A stretch of DNA of 64,000 nucleotides, taken from assembly GCA_005879315.1 (NCBI GenBank), contig VBLC01000061.1:96784-160783 (forward strand), in the 5' to 3' direction. Below, piece after piece: positions 34,298 through 42,315 of this stretch (position 1 is its first letter; each line of letters starts with the position of its first letter). Origin of the DNA: Deltaproteobacteria bacterium (lineage in GTDB: Bacteria > Myxococcota > Myxococcia > Myxococcales > 40CM-4-68-19). A model generated the notes under the pieces. The model did not search any database and was not told where the DNA came from. It was given only the letters and a program-made list of their open reading frames with translations. A program made the position numbers and the translations under genes.

Positions 34298-34419
34298 CCG
34301 GGCCGGGGTTCGGGCGCGTACTCGGGTTCGCGGACGGGTACGCCGACGGGTTCGGCATGCTCCATGCCCGTCGGCGTCCCCGTACCCGTGAACGAGTACG
34401 AACCCGGGCCCCGGCCCGG
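34298..34419. repeat. 122-base imperfect palindrome after the Ser/Thr kinase gene
   Basis: Two ~60-base arms (34298-34361 and about 34357-34419) are inverted copies with small shifts: CCGGGCCGGGG..., GTACTCG, CGGGTACG, CGCCGACGGG recur in complement around a CATGCTCCATG centre. Hexanucleotide-like words (CGGGTA, CGGGTT) recur within each arm. It begins eight bases after the kinase stop, so it probably works as that gene's terminator. It also separates the kinase gene from the tail operon. Confidence 0.75.
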
Positions 34420-34427
34420 CAGTTGGA

Positions 34428-36581
34428 TTATTTCGCCGGCCGAAAGAGTAGCCGCAGAGCCATTCCCGTCTGGGCCCCCGGCTTCTTCAGCTCCAGCACC
34501 GTCATCGGCTGCTTCTCGATCTTCACCACCACCGGCGTGCGGCCGCGCGAGGGGCCGTTCACGCTGGCGATGGACCAAGGCACCGAGCTCACCCTGAGTT
34601 GCAGCGCGCCGCCCGCGACGGTGTAATCGAGATGCACTTTGAAGAGCGTCGAGCCGTCGCCCACTTCGATGCTTCCCGCCTCGGCGTTGATGGGGAGCAT
34701 GAATGCCCCCACCTGCTTCGGATAAGCCGTGGCGCCGAAGACGACCGAGACGTTGGGGCCGGGATTCAAGGTCAGCGTGCCGAACGTCTTTCCCGCGAAA
34801 GCCTGCTTGCGCGGCTCGGGCTTGCGCTGCTCGGCGGGCTTCTCCTGCGGCGGAGCCGATCGCTTCTCTTCCGGTTTGGGCGCGGGCCTTTCCTCGGGAA
34901 CGACCGCGGCCGCCCTCTCCTCCACCGCGGGCACTTTCTCCTCGACGGGCTGCGCCTGCGCCTGCTCCGAGGGCGCGGGCCTGTGCTTGCGCGGCGCCGG
35001 CGAGTCTTCGCGCAAGAGCGCGAGCAAGAGCGCGAGGATGCCGCCGACCGCCACCAGGCTTCCGACGCCGAGAGCGATCCAGAGCCCCTTGCCGCTCTTC
35101 GGTGGCGGCTGCTGCGTTTCCGACCTCGTCCGCGTGCGCACCACCTGCTGCTGCGCCTGCTTCATCTTGGCGAGCGCCTCCTCTTGCGCCGCCTCGGACT
35201 CCTCAGGCGTCATGATGTTGGTCGAGACCTGCTTGGGCGCCGACCCTTTGCGGGAGGGGCCGCGCTGCGGCGCCGGCTCGAGGATGAGGGTCCCGTGCTC
35301 GCCTTCGAGCGGTTGGGAGGCGAACGAGGGATTGAGCATCAACGTCCCGCCGGGGACTTCGTCCTCACCGCCGGCCGCAGCGGCGGGGGCGTTGCCCATG
35401 TCGATCAGCGTATCGCCCGCGCCTTCGGCACGCAGGGGCGGCTGCGGACGGCGCGGCGGAGCCGGCGTCGGCGCGCTCTTGCGCGGGGCGAAGGCCGGCA
35501 ACAACTCCGTTCCGCCGCTGGCGACCTCGGGGCGCGCCGGCGTTGCCTTGCTCGGCGTCTGCGCCGGCGCCGCCTTCTGCGGCGTGCGCCGTGCGGCGCC
35601 GCCCGCCAGCCGCATCGAGTCCGAGTCCATCAGGAGCTTCTGCTCCTCCTCGAGCTGCTGGCGGAAGGTGCGCGCCATGAACTGCCCGAGCCGCTCGGGC
35701 GGCCGCGCCACGATCACCCGGCGCAGGTCATCCTGCATCTCGGCCGCATCCGAATAGCGCCGGTCGCGGTCCTTGGTCAGCGCCTTGGCGACGATCGGAT
35801 CGAAGAGGGCGTAGGAGGGATCGTACTCGCTCGGCGGCGGCGGCTCGTAACGCTGCACCGCCTCGAGCGTGAGCACGATGTTGTTCTTGTGGAAGGGGTT
35901 GATGCCGGTGAGCATCTCGTAGAGCGAGATCCCGATGGCGAAGACGTCGGACCTCTTGTCCAGCTTCTTCGCCATCGACTGCTCGGGGCTCATGTAGACG
36001 AACTTCCCCTTGATCATCCCCGCTTCGGTCTTGACCGTGCTCATCTCGCTCTTGGCGATCCCGAAGTCGATGATCTTCACGTCGCCGGTGTAGCTGATGA
36101 GGACGTTCTGCGGGTTCAAATCGCGGTGCACCAGGTTGAGCGAGCGCCCGGTCATGTCGGTCAGGTTGTGGGCGTAGCTCGCCCCGTCGCAGATCTGCTC
36201 GGCGACGGCGCGGCACAGCTCCGGGTGCAGCTTCTCCTTGCGCCGCAGCGACCCGTCGATGACGTCGCGCAGCGACTTCCCCTGCACGTACTCCATGGCG
36301 ATGAAATAGCTGCCGGCCACTTCTCCGAGCTCGAAGACCTGGACGATGTTGCGGTGGTTCATCTGCGCGGCCAGCCGCGCCTCGCCGAGGAATGCCTCGA
36401 CGAACTCCTTGCTCTCGGTCAGGTGGCCGAGAATCTTCTTCACCACCAGGATCTTCTGGAATCCGGCCGGGCCCTGCTGCTTGGCGAGAAAGATCTCGCC
36501 CATGCCGCCGGCGGCAAGCTTCTTCATCAAGAAGTATTTGCCGAAGGTGGAACCGACGTCGTGGGCTGCGGTTTCCGGCAT
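34428..36581 (-). CDS. Transmembrane Ser/Thr protein kinase (PknB/Stk type)
   Basis: Residues ~15-290 are a eukaryote-like kinase: glycine loop LAAGGMGEIFLAK, ATP-binding Lys in ILVVKK (K48), catalytic HRDLNPQN with D154, DFG in KIIDFGIAKS, and SPEQ/KRSDVFAIGISLYEMLTG. A ~200-residue Pro/Ala-rich linker follows. It carries four TL[IM][LD]-like or TELL threonine motifs (GGTELLP, GDTLIDMGN, GGTLMLNP, GTLILEP) that could be autophosphorylation/FHA-binding sites. Then come one membrane helix (LWIALGVGSLVAVGGILALL) and a ~180-residue extracytoplasmic part ending in a PEGA-like beta domain (GTLTLNPGPNVSVVFG). It is divergent from the FHA/coiled-coil gene and adjacent to a tail operon with two FHA proteins. 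Four FHA proteins occur nearby, which suggests that it controls them. Confidence 0.92.
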   Translation of the reverse strand: MPETAAHDVGSTFGKYFLMKKLAAGGMGEIFLAKQQGPAGFQKILVVKKILGHLTESKEFVEAFLGEARLAAQMNHRNIVQVFELGEVAGSYFIAMEYVQGKSLRDVIDGSLRRKEKLHPELCRAVAEQICDGASYAHNLTDMTGRSLNLVHRDLNPQNVLISYTGDVKIIDFGIAKSEMSTVKTEAGMIKGKFVYMSPEQSMAKKLDKRSDVFAIGISLYEMLTGINPFHKNNIVLTLEAVQRYEPPPPSEYDPSYALFDPIVAKALTKDRDRRYSDAAEMQDDLRRVIVARPPERLGQFMARTFRQQLEEEQKLLMDSDSMRLAGGAARRTPQKAAPAQTPSKATPARPEVASGGTELLPAFAPRKSAPTPAPPRRPQPPLRAEGAGDTLIDMGNAPAAAAGGEDEVPGGTLMLNPSFASQPLEGEHGTLILEPAPQRGPSRKGSAPKQVSTNIMTPEESEAAQEEALAKMKQAQQQVVRTRTRSETQQPPPKSGKGLWIALGVGSLVAVGGILALLLALLREDSPAPRKHRPAPSEQAQAQPVEEKVPAVEERAAAVVPEERPAPKPEEKRSAPPQEKPAEQRKPEPRKQAFAGKTFGTLTLNPGPNVSVVFGATAYPKQVGAFMLPINAEAGSIEVGDGSTLFKVHLDYTVAGGALQLRVSSVPWSIASVNGPSRGRTPVVVKIEKQPMTVLELKKPGAQTGMALRLLFRPAK

Positions 36582-36616
36582 TGATCTCTCTGGGAGCGGA
36601 ACGCTGGGAGTGCGAA

Positions 36617-36646
36617 AGGGTAGCTTGCGCTCCGCGCATGGGTCAA
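36617..36646 (-). promoter_or_regulatory. Candidate promoter of the Ser/Thr kinase gene
   Basis: Minus-strand TTGACC (36641-36646) and TACCCT (36617-36622) are 18 bases apart, about 35 bases before the kinase start. It faces away from the FHA gene promoter in the same 153-base intergenic region. Confidence 0.35.
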
Positions 36647-36666
36647 GAAAGGCCGAGCGCGCTCGT

Positions 36667-36696
36667 TTGACGAGAGCCGGAGTGCTTCGCTAACGT
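36667..36696 (+). promoter_or_regulatory. Candidate promoter of the FHA/coiled-coil gene
   Basis: Plus-strand TTGACG (36667-36672) and TAACGT (36691-36696), 18 bases apart, stand 38 bases before the ATG at 36735. The kinase and its probable FHA partner are thus divergently expressed from one short region. Confidence 0.35.
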
Positions 36697-36734
36697 CACC
36701 CGCCGCTCATCGAGCAGAAGGAAAAAGGGCCCTC

Positions 36735-39242
36735 ATGCCGTCGTTGCGCATCCTCAACGGCTCCCTGGAAAATCAGGAGATCGAGCTGACCCCCGACCCG
36801 ATGACGGTGGGGCGCAGCTCCGCCTGCAACATCCGCATCGCCGACGCCGGCGTCTCCTCCAAGCACGCCAAGATCTGGTGCGAGGACGGCCAGTACTTCC
36901 TCATGGACCTGGGCTCGACCAACGGCACCTTCGTCAACGACAAGGACGTCGACCGCGAGCAGCTCAGCGACGGCGACCTGATCATGTTCGGCATGACCAA
37001 GGCGTCCTTCGTGGGCGAAAAGCCGAAGGCGCGGGTCAATCCCAACCGCGCGGCGGCAGCGGCCGCCAGCCGGGGTGGAGCGCAGCCGGCTGCCGCGAGA
37101 TCGATGCCGGGCCGAGGCGCAGCTCCAGCCGCCCGTGCCGCGGCGGTGGCAACTCCAGAGGATGCGCCGGCGGTCATCGTCACCGACCAGCCGCGCCAGA
37201 GGGCCTCCCTGCGCGCGGAAGTGAAGACGCAAGACGAGCTCGAGATCGCCACGCTGCGCGGCAAGGTCGCCTTCTACGAGGAGGAGAACCGCAAGCTGAA
37301 GGCGCAGGTCAAGCTGGTGCAGGAGCAGGCCGCGCACGAAGCCGCCGCCAGCGCCCGCGCTGACGCCGAGAAGATCCGCTCGCTGCTCAAGCAGCGCGAG
37401 GAGGAGCTGAAGAAGCTGCACAAGGATCTCGACGAGAAGGAGACCTACTACTCGCCGGCCGAGCTGGAGCGCGAGCGCAAGCGGATGGAGGCGGCCATCG
37501 AGGCCGACCGCCGGCGCGAGACGGAGACGCTGCACCGGCAGATCAAGGAGCTGGAGCATCGGGTCGCCATCCGCGGCGCCGAGAGCGAGACGGTCGCGCG
37601 CCAGCTCAAGGAGAAGGACGACCTGATCAAGATGCTCTCCGAGCGCGAGGACGAGATCCAGGGCGAGATCAAGTCGCGCGACGAGAAGGCGGGGGCGCTG
37701 CAGGAGGAGCTGAGGATCCTCAAGGAGGGCGCCAACGCCGCTGCCGGCAAGGAGAAGGAGCTCAACGACAAGCTCAAGCAGAAGAACGCGCAGCTGGCCC
37801 AGCTGGGCAAGGAGCGCGGGGAGCTGGTCCAGGAGCTGGCCAAGGCGCGGCAGATCATCGCCAAGGTGGGAGGCGCGGAAGAGGCGGCCGCGGCGGTCGA
37901 GGAGCAGCACCGCGCGACCCAGGTGATGCAGGATCGGATCGGCGAGCTGGAAGCGGAGGTGGCGAGAGCCAAGGACGCCGCCAGCGTGATCGGGGGCAAG
38001 CTCGACGCCGCCGAGGCCGCGCAGAAGGATCTGAAGAAGCAGGTCGAAGAGCTGGAAGCGCAGATGGCCGAGGCGCTGGAAGCGAAGATGAAGGTCGACT
38101 CGCAGCTCTCCGAGATCCTCCGCAAGTCGGGCGACCGCGACCAGTTCGAGAAGCAGCTGGCGATGCTCAAGGCCGACCGCGACGCGCGCGCGGCCGAGGC
38201 GAAGGCGGGCGGCGACGCGCTCGCCGAAGCCGAGGCGCAGCTGGCGAAGATCCGCGGCACCTACCAGGACATCGTCGACGAGCGCGATCGCCTCAAGGAG
38301 AGGGTCGAGTCGCTGGAGAGCGACCTGGCGATGAAGAAGACCGGCTCGCAGCTCGAGAGCGACTGGGAGGCGCGCTACAAGAGCGGCGCAGACGAGTTCG
38401 CCGAGATGAAGCGACAGCTCTCCAAGATCAAGGTGGAGCTGACCCAGGCGAAGGAGACGGCGGCCAAGAACGGCGGTTCCGGCGCGAGCGTCGACGAGGG
38501 CCTCTTGAAGCTGGCCTCGTCGCGCGCCGAGCTGCACGAGGGCCTCGTCGCGCAGATGCTCGAAGGAGTGAACAACGCCGTCTCGCTCTTGCGGCGCAAC
38601 TCCGAGCTGCTCAAGGGCTACGTCGAGGATTGCGGCCTGCTCGCCAACGCCGTGCGCAAGGTCGACTACACGCGGCTCGAGCGCGATCAGCAGCAGATGC
38701 TGGTGGAGCTGATCGACCAGACCCAGCCCGACGTGATCGTCAAGAACATGCAGGGCATCGGCGAGGAGAACGCGGAGAGCATCGTCAAGGCGAAGAAGCT
38801 CATCCTCGACTATTCCGACGCCTTCAAGAAGGAGGAGGCGCAGGGAGTGGAGATCGAGTCGGCGCTGGCCAAGGCGCAGGGCCTCTTCCACGCGGTCGAT
38901 CCGAACACCGACATCCGGGTGAAGATCGAGGCGGTGCTGCCCGCGATCGACGCCAGCAAGGAGGAGGCCGTGCTCTTCGCCTTCGCGCTCTTGCGCGAGG
39001 CCAAGCAGCTCAGCCAGGAAGAGGGCGAGCCGGCCACAATCAACGTCAACACCGACGGGCTCTCGGTGACCTTCCGGGTCGCGCCGGTCGACGCCAAGGC
39101 GAAGGACCGCTACCGCGATCCGCCCGACGCGCAGTCGCGGCTGTTGCGCGGCTTCGTCCAGGACCGCTGCGGGGGCAAGCTGGAAGTGAAGGACGACGAC
39201 GGCAAGACGGCGCTGGTTGCGACGCTCAAGGCGAAGATCTAG
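36735..39242 (+). CDS. FHA domain protein with long coiled coil, 835 aa
   Basis: Residues 1-~95 are a canonical FHA domain (TVGRSSACNIRIADAGVSS, KHAKIWCEDG, GSTNGTFVND). An Ala/Arg/Pro-rich linker precedes a coiled coil of about 430 residues (roughly 155-590: heptad patterns with LKQREEELKKLHKDLDEK and many similar). A predicted helical C-terminal part follows, without a family match, including VRKVDYTRLERDQQQMLVELI and EAVLFAFALLREAKQLSQEE. AAGGAAAAAGG precedes the ATG. There is no signal peptide or membrane helix. It is the divergent partner of the transmembrane kinase, so the FHA domain is likely its phosphothreonine reader. The long coil could reach or scaffold a large assembly. Confidence 0.88.
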   Translation: MPSLRILNGSLENQEIELTPDPMTVGRSSACNIRIADAGVSSKHAKIWCEDGQYFLMDLGSTNGTFVNDKDVDREQLSDGDLIMFGMTKASFVGEKPKARVNPNRAAAAAASRGGAQPAAARSMPGRGAAPAARAAAVATPEDAPAVIVTDQPRQRASLRAEVKTQDELEIATLRGKVAFYEEENRKLKAQVKLVQEQAAHEAAASARADAEKIRSLLKQREEELKKLHKDLDEKETYYSPAELERERKRMEAAIEADRRRETETLHRQIKELEHRVAIRGAESETVARQLKEKDDLIKMLSEREDEIQGEIKSRDEKAGALQEELRILKEGANAAAGKEKELNDKLKQKNAQLAQLGKERGELVQELAKARQIIAKVGGAEEAAAAVEEQHRATQVMQDRIGELEAEVARAKDAASVIGGKLDAAEAAQKDLKKQVEELEAQMAEALEAKMKVDSQLSEILRKSGDRDQFEKQLAMLKADRDARAAEAKAGGDALAEAEAQLAKIRGTYQDIVDERDRLKERVESLESDLAMKKTGSQLESDWEARYKSGADEFAEMKRQLSKIKVELTQAKETAAKNGGSGASVDEGLLKLASSRAELHEGLVAQMLEGVNNAVSLLRRNSELLKGYVEDCGLLANAVRKVDYTRLERDQQQMLVELIDQTQPDVIVKNMQGIGEENAESIVKAKKLILDYSDAFKKEEAQGVEIESALAKAQGLFHAVDPNTDIRVKIEAVLPAIDASKEEAVLFAFALLREAKQLSQEEGEPATINVNTDGLSVTFRVAPVDAKAKDRYRDPPDAQSRLLRGFVQDRCGGKLEVKDDDGKTALVATLKAKI

Positions 39243-39264
39243 CAACGGCTCGGGGGACCCGACG

Positions 39265-40311
39265 ATGAAGCACATCTCGCTCGCGCTGTCGTTGTGCCTC
39301 CTCGCCTGCGGCGGCGCGCCGCTCAAGCCGCTGCCGGCGTACTACAGCGCAGCAAACGTCGATCATCCGGGCTTTCCCCGCTCGCGCTACCTCACCGCGC
39401 CCGGCCTCTCGACGCTCAGCGCCGCCGACGCCGACGATCGGGCCAAGGCGAACGTCAGCGCGCAGATCTCGGCCGAGCTGCAGAGCGAGACCAGCTCCTT
39501 CCAGCAGTACACCTCGGCGAGCGGCAACACCTCCGAGCAGGTGACCAGCAGGGTCTTCGTCAAGTCGAGCTTCGATCGGGCCGACCTGATCCGCATCGCG
39601 GAGCGGGAGCGGCAGGGCGCAACCTTCTACTCCTTCGCCGCGCTCGACCGCGCCGCCACCGACCGCGAGCTGGCCGCCGAGGCCACCGCCGATCTCGCCA
39701 GCTTTCGCGCCGCCGCGGAGGACGCGCGGCGCGCCCGCGCGGAGGGCAAGAGCGGCGTCTTCTCCACCGCCGCGGTGGAAGCTGCCCGGGTGCGGCCTCG
39801 GCTCGAGGGGAAATTCATCGTCCGCCGCGCCGTGGCCGGCCGGCCTGCGCCGGAAGAGGCCGACTACCTGCTGCTGCGCAACGAGCTGCTCGCGCTCCTC
39901 GCCGAGGCAAGGTCGAACCGCGTGGTGGGCGTCGTTCTCAAGAACGCCGGCAACGGGCATCTCGGCGACTACGTCGTCAACACCGTCAAGCGCCTCGGGA
40001 TGCGCCCCGACGGCGCCTCCTGCGCCAATCGCGAGAAGAAGGAGATGACCGACGCCACCCAGCTGGAGGTGGACCCCGAGGAGAACTGCTCGGAGGGCAG
40101 CCTGGGGGAGAAGTGCGAGGTCACCGTGCATCTGTTGGCGCAGGCCTGCGCGGGCGGGACTTCGGGAGCAGGGACCGTCGCACAGGTGCGCGGCATCCAT
40201 CCGAGCGATCGGGAGAAGGCGCGCAAGTCGGCCTGGGACAAAGTCACCCAGCAGTCGATCGAAGCCGCGGTGAAGGACGCGCTCAAGAGCGCCATCCAGA
40301 TCGGGGAATGA
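39265..40311 (+). CDS. Lipoprotein with LPP20-like N-terminal region
   Basis: The ATG at 39265 begins a lipoprotein signal (LALSLCLLAC, Cys near residue 14). The mature protein continues with DADDRAKANVSAQISAELQS, the pattern of LPP20-type lipoproteins (short repeats of A..R...A..I), and a helical body of ~348 residues. A Cys-containing stretch (SCANREK, ENCSEG, LGEKCEV, QACAGG) occurs in the C-terminal third and could form disulphides. Such lipoproteins occur in outer membranes; function is not known. Its stop overlaps the thioredoxin-like gene (ATGA), so the two are coupled. It follows the FHA/coiled-coil gene by 22 bases. Confidence 0.75.
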   Translation: MKHISLALSLCLLACGGAPLKPLPAYYSAANVDHPGFPRSRYLTAPGLSTLSAADADDRAKANVSAQISAELQSETSSFQQYTSASGNTSEQVTSRVFVKSSFDRADLIRIAERERQGATFYSFAALDRAATDRELAAEATADLASFRAAAEDARRARAEGKSGVFSTAAVEAARVRPRLEGKFIVRRAVAGRPAPEEADYLLLRNELLALLAEARSNRVVGVVLKNAGNGHLGDYVVNTVKRLGMRPDGASCANREKKEMTDATQLEVDPEENCSEGSLGEKCEVTVHLLAQACAGGTSGAGTVAQVRGIHPSDREKARKSAWDKVTQQSIEAAVKDALKSAIQIGE

Positions 40312-40862
40312 AGATGAAGATTCTACTCGCCTTCGCCCTGATCGCAGCGGCGCCTGCCTCGACGGTGAAGCTGCGGGAAAGCGGCCAGGCCAAGGTGGGG
40401 AGGGCGGCGCCTTCGTTCGGCGGCTGGGACCTGTCGCGAAAAAACGTCCTCACGCTAGACAAGCTCCGCCGCTCGCCGGCGCTCTCGCCGCTGCTCATCA
40501 CCTTCGGCGCCTCGTGGTGCAAGCCCTGCAACGAGGGGCTGCCGCGGCTGCGCGCCCTGACCCGGAAGCGCCCCGAGCTGCGGCTGGTGCTCGTCGACGT
40601 CGAGTCGGATGGCGCGGTGGCGCAAGAGTGGGCGGCGCGGCTCGGCATCGATGGCCCGGCCATCCTCGACATGTTCGACGAAGTGGCGAAGACGTACGGG
40701 GTCGTCGAAGGCGAGAAGAAGATGCTGCCGCGCACCTTCCTGGTCGACGAGATGGGAAAGGTGCGCGCCATCTACCGCGAGGAAGGCGCGGACCTCGAGC
40801 AGCTGATCGAGGCCGACCTCGATGCTGCCACCAGGACCGTGCGGCCCGCCGCAGACAAGTAG
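40308..40862 (+). CDS. Exported thioredoxin-like protein (TlpA type)
   Basis: The 184-residue protein has a short hydrophobic N-terminal signal (ILLAFALIAAAPA) and a thioredoxin fold. It includes FGASWCKPCNEG with the redox pair C71/C74, LVLVDVESDG, an insertion typical of TlpA, and the cis-Pro region MLPRTFLVDEMGKVRAIYRE. It probably reduces or oxidises disulphides outside the cytoplasm, possibly of the coupled lipoprotein that has several Cys. It starts inside the previous stop (ATGA) and ends eight bases before the convergent lipoprotein gene. Confidence 0.88.
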   Translation: MKMKILLAFALIAAAPASTVKLRESGQAKVGRAAPSFGGWDLSRKNVLTLDKLRRSPALSPLLITFGASWCKPCNEGLPRLRALTRKRPELRLVLVDVESDGAVAQEWAARLGIDGPAILDMFDEVAKTYGVVEGEKKMLPRTFLVDEMGKVRAIYREEGADLEQLIEADLDAATRTVRPAADK

Positions 40863-40870
40863 CAGGCGCG

Positions 40871-42235
40871 CTACTGCGCGTTGATCTGGACCTTGGCATT
40901 CGCCGGCGGGCAGCGCGCCGGATTCGAGACCTGCACCTTGGATAGATTCGGATACGCCTCGGTCACGCGGCAGGAGTCGATCGGCTGGCCGGACTGGTTC
41001 ACCACCGTGCAGCCCACTCCGGCGCGCACTCCCTGGTTGGCGCCCGCGCTGACGGTGAGCAGGCAGCCGCGGTTGTCCTTCTCCACCACGTCGCCGGGGA
41101 TGAAGTTGTTGGGCTGGAAGATGACCGAGAGCGCGTACTTCCCGTAGTCGCCCTGCTCGGGCGCCTGCACGCGGATGAAGTAATCGCCCGGGTTGTCGAT
41201 CTCCTTGGTCACCGAGCTGCCGCTGATCTTCTCGCCCTCGTCGTCGGGAGCCTTCATGAAGAAGGCGGTCACCTTCGACCCGCGCGGCGGCTGCAGCACC
41301 TTGAAGCTGATGGTCAGCTTGCCCCGCTCCTTCACGTTCTCCTTGTAGAAGTGGAATTGCTTGCCCTTCGCCACGTCGACGTCGGCGCTCTTCTGGTCCT
41401 GCGGAACCTTGAGGTCCTCGGCGGTTTCGGGCGTGCAGTGCGGCTCGTTCTTGCAGGTGTCGCCCATCTTGAAGGAGGTGGCGAGCCGGTAGCGTCCCCC
41501 GTCGCCGGCCTCGTTGGCGAAGACCTTGACGTAGTAGTCGCCGGCAGGAACGTCGGGCTTGGAGAGGCCGGCGACCGGATCGATCTTCTCCGGCGCGCCC
41601 TGCGGGCCGACCAGCTCGGCGGAGATGTTGTTGCCCTGGTTGTCGAGCTTGATGATGAGCGCGCCTTCGGCCGCGAGCGGCAGGTGCCAGAAACAGGTGC
41701 GCCGCATGGCGGAGTAGTCGACGGCGTCCTCCACCTGTCCTTTCTCGGGCGCGCCGGGCAGATCGCGCGCGGTCGCTTGCGTCTTGCAGGCCGTCTGCGC
41801 CTGGTCGGGATCCTGCGGCTTGAAGACGGTCCGAACCTCGACGCGCGTCTTGATCGCATCCTTCCACGGCTCCTGCACGAGCACGTAATAGACGCCGGGC
41901 TGCAGCTCGGTCGCCTCGACCTTCTTGCCCGGCTCGCCCTTGGCGATCGGCTCCGACCCGGACCCCTCGGCGTGGATGGCCACCGACACCTGCGCCTGCG
42001 GATTGATCGGCTTGGCGGTGGCGACGAGCGTCCCTGGCGCTGGCAATTCGAAGCGGAAGCCGGCGACGTAATGGTTGTCGTCGTCGCTCAGCGTCGCATC
42101 CATCTTCTTGCCGAGCGTCCCGTCGACCGACTCGTGCGAGATGCTGAACCCCGGCGGGCTGGCGAGAGGGAACCAGCGCGCGTGGCAGCCCGAGAGCAGG
42201 AGGAGCGCGAGGACAGCTCGAAGGGTCTTGTGCAT
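40871..42235 (-). CDS. Large lipoprotein, 454 aa
   Basis: ATG 42235 (AAGGA upstream) begins a lipoprotein signal (LRAVLALLLLSGCHA, Cys at the lipobox). The mature protein is a chain of beta-rich segments with repeated 'PGDYYV/F.RV' motifs: LQPGVYYVLVQEPW, VPAGDYYVKVFANE, NPGDYFIRVQAPEQGDYGKY. These look like pre-peptidase C-terminal or cadherin-like beta-sandwich repeats. Several Cys pairs are present. It is the last gene of the operon that contains the AAA+ ATPase and FHA-transglycosylase genes and is probably outer-membrane anchored. No enzymatic motif is seen. Confidence 0.8.
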   Translation of the reverse strand: MHKTLRAVLALLLLSGCHARWFPLASPPGFSISHESVDGTLGKKMDATLSDDDNHYVAGFRFELPAPGTLVATAKPINPQAQVSVAIHAEGSGSEPIAKGEPGKKVEATELQPGVYYVLVQEPWKDAIKTRVEVRTVFKPQDPDQAQTACKTQATARDLPGAPEKGQVEDAVDYSAMRRTCFWHLPLAAEGALIIKLDNQGNNISAELVGPQGAPEKIDPVAGLSKPDVPAGDYYVKVFANEAGDGGRYRLATSFKMGDTCKNEPHCTPETAEDLKVPQDQKSADVDVAKGKQFHFYKENVKERGKLTISFKVLQPPRGSKVTAFFMKAPDDEGEKISGSSVTKEIDNPGDYFIRVQAPEQGDYGKYALSVIFQPNNFIPGDVVEKDNRGCLLTVSAGANQGVRAGVGCTVVNQSGQPIDSCRVTEAYPNLSKVQVSNPARCPPANAKVQINAQ

Positions 42236-42315
42236 CGGTGTCCTTTTCCGGTTGCCTGGAGCGCGTCTCATAACCTCTCGGCGTGCAACTCTACAAGGGC
42301 GCCCGGATGACTGCG

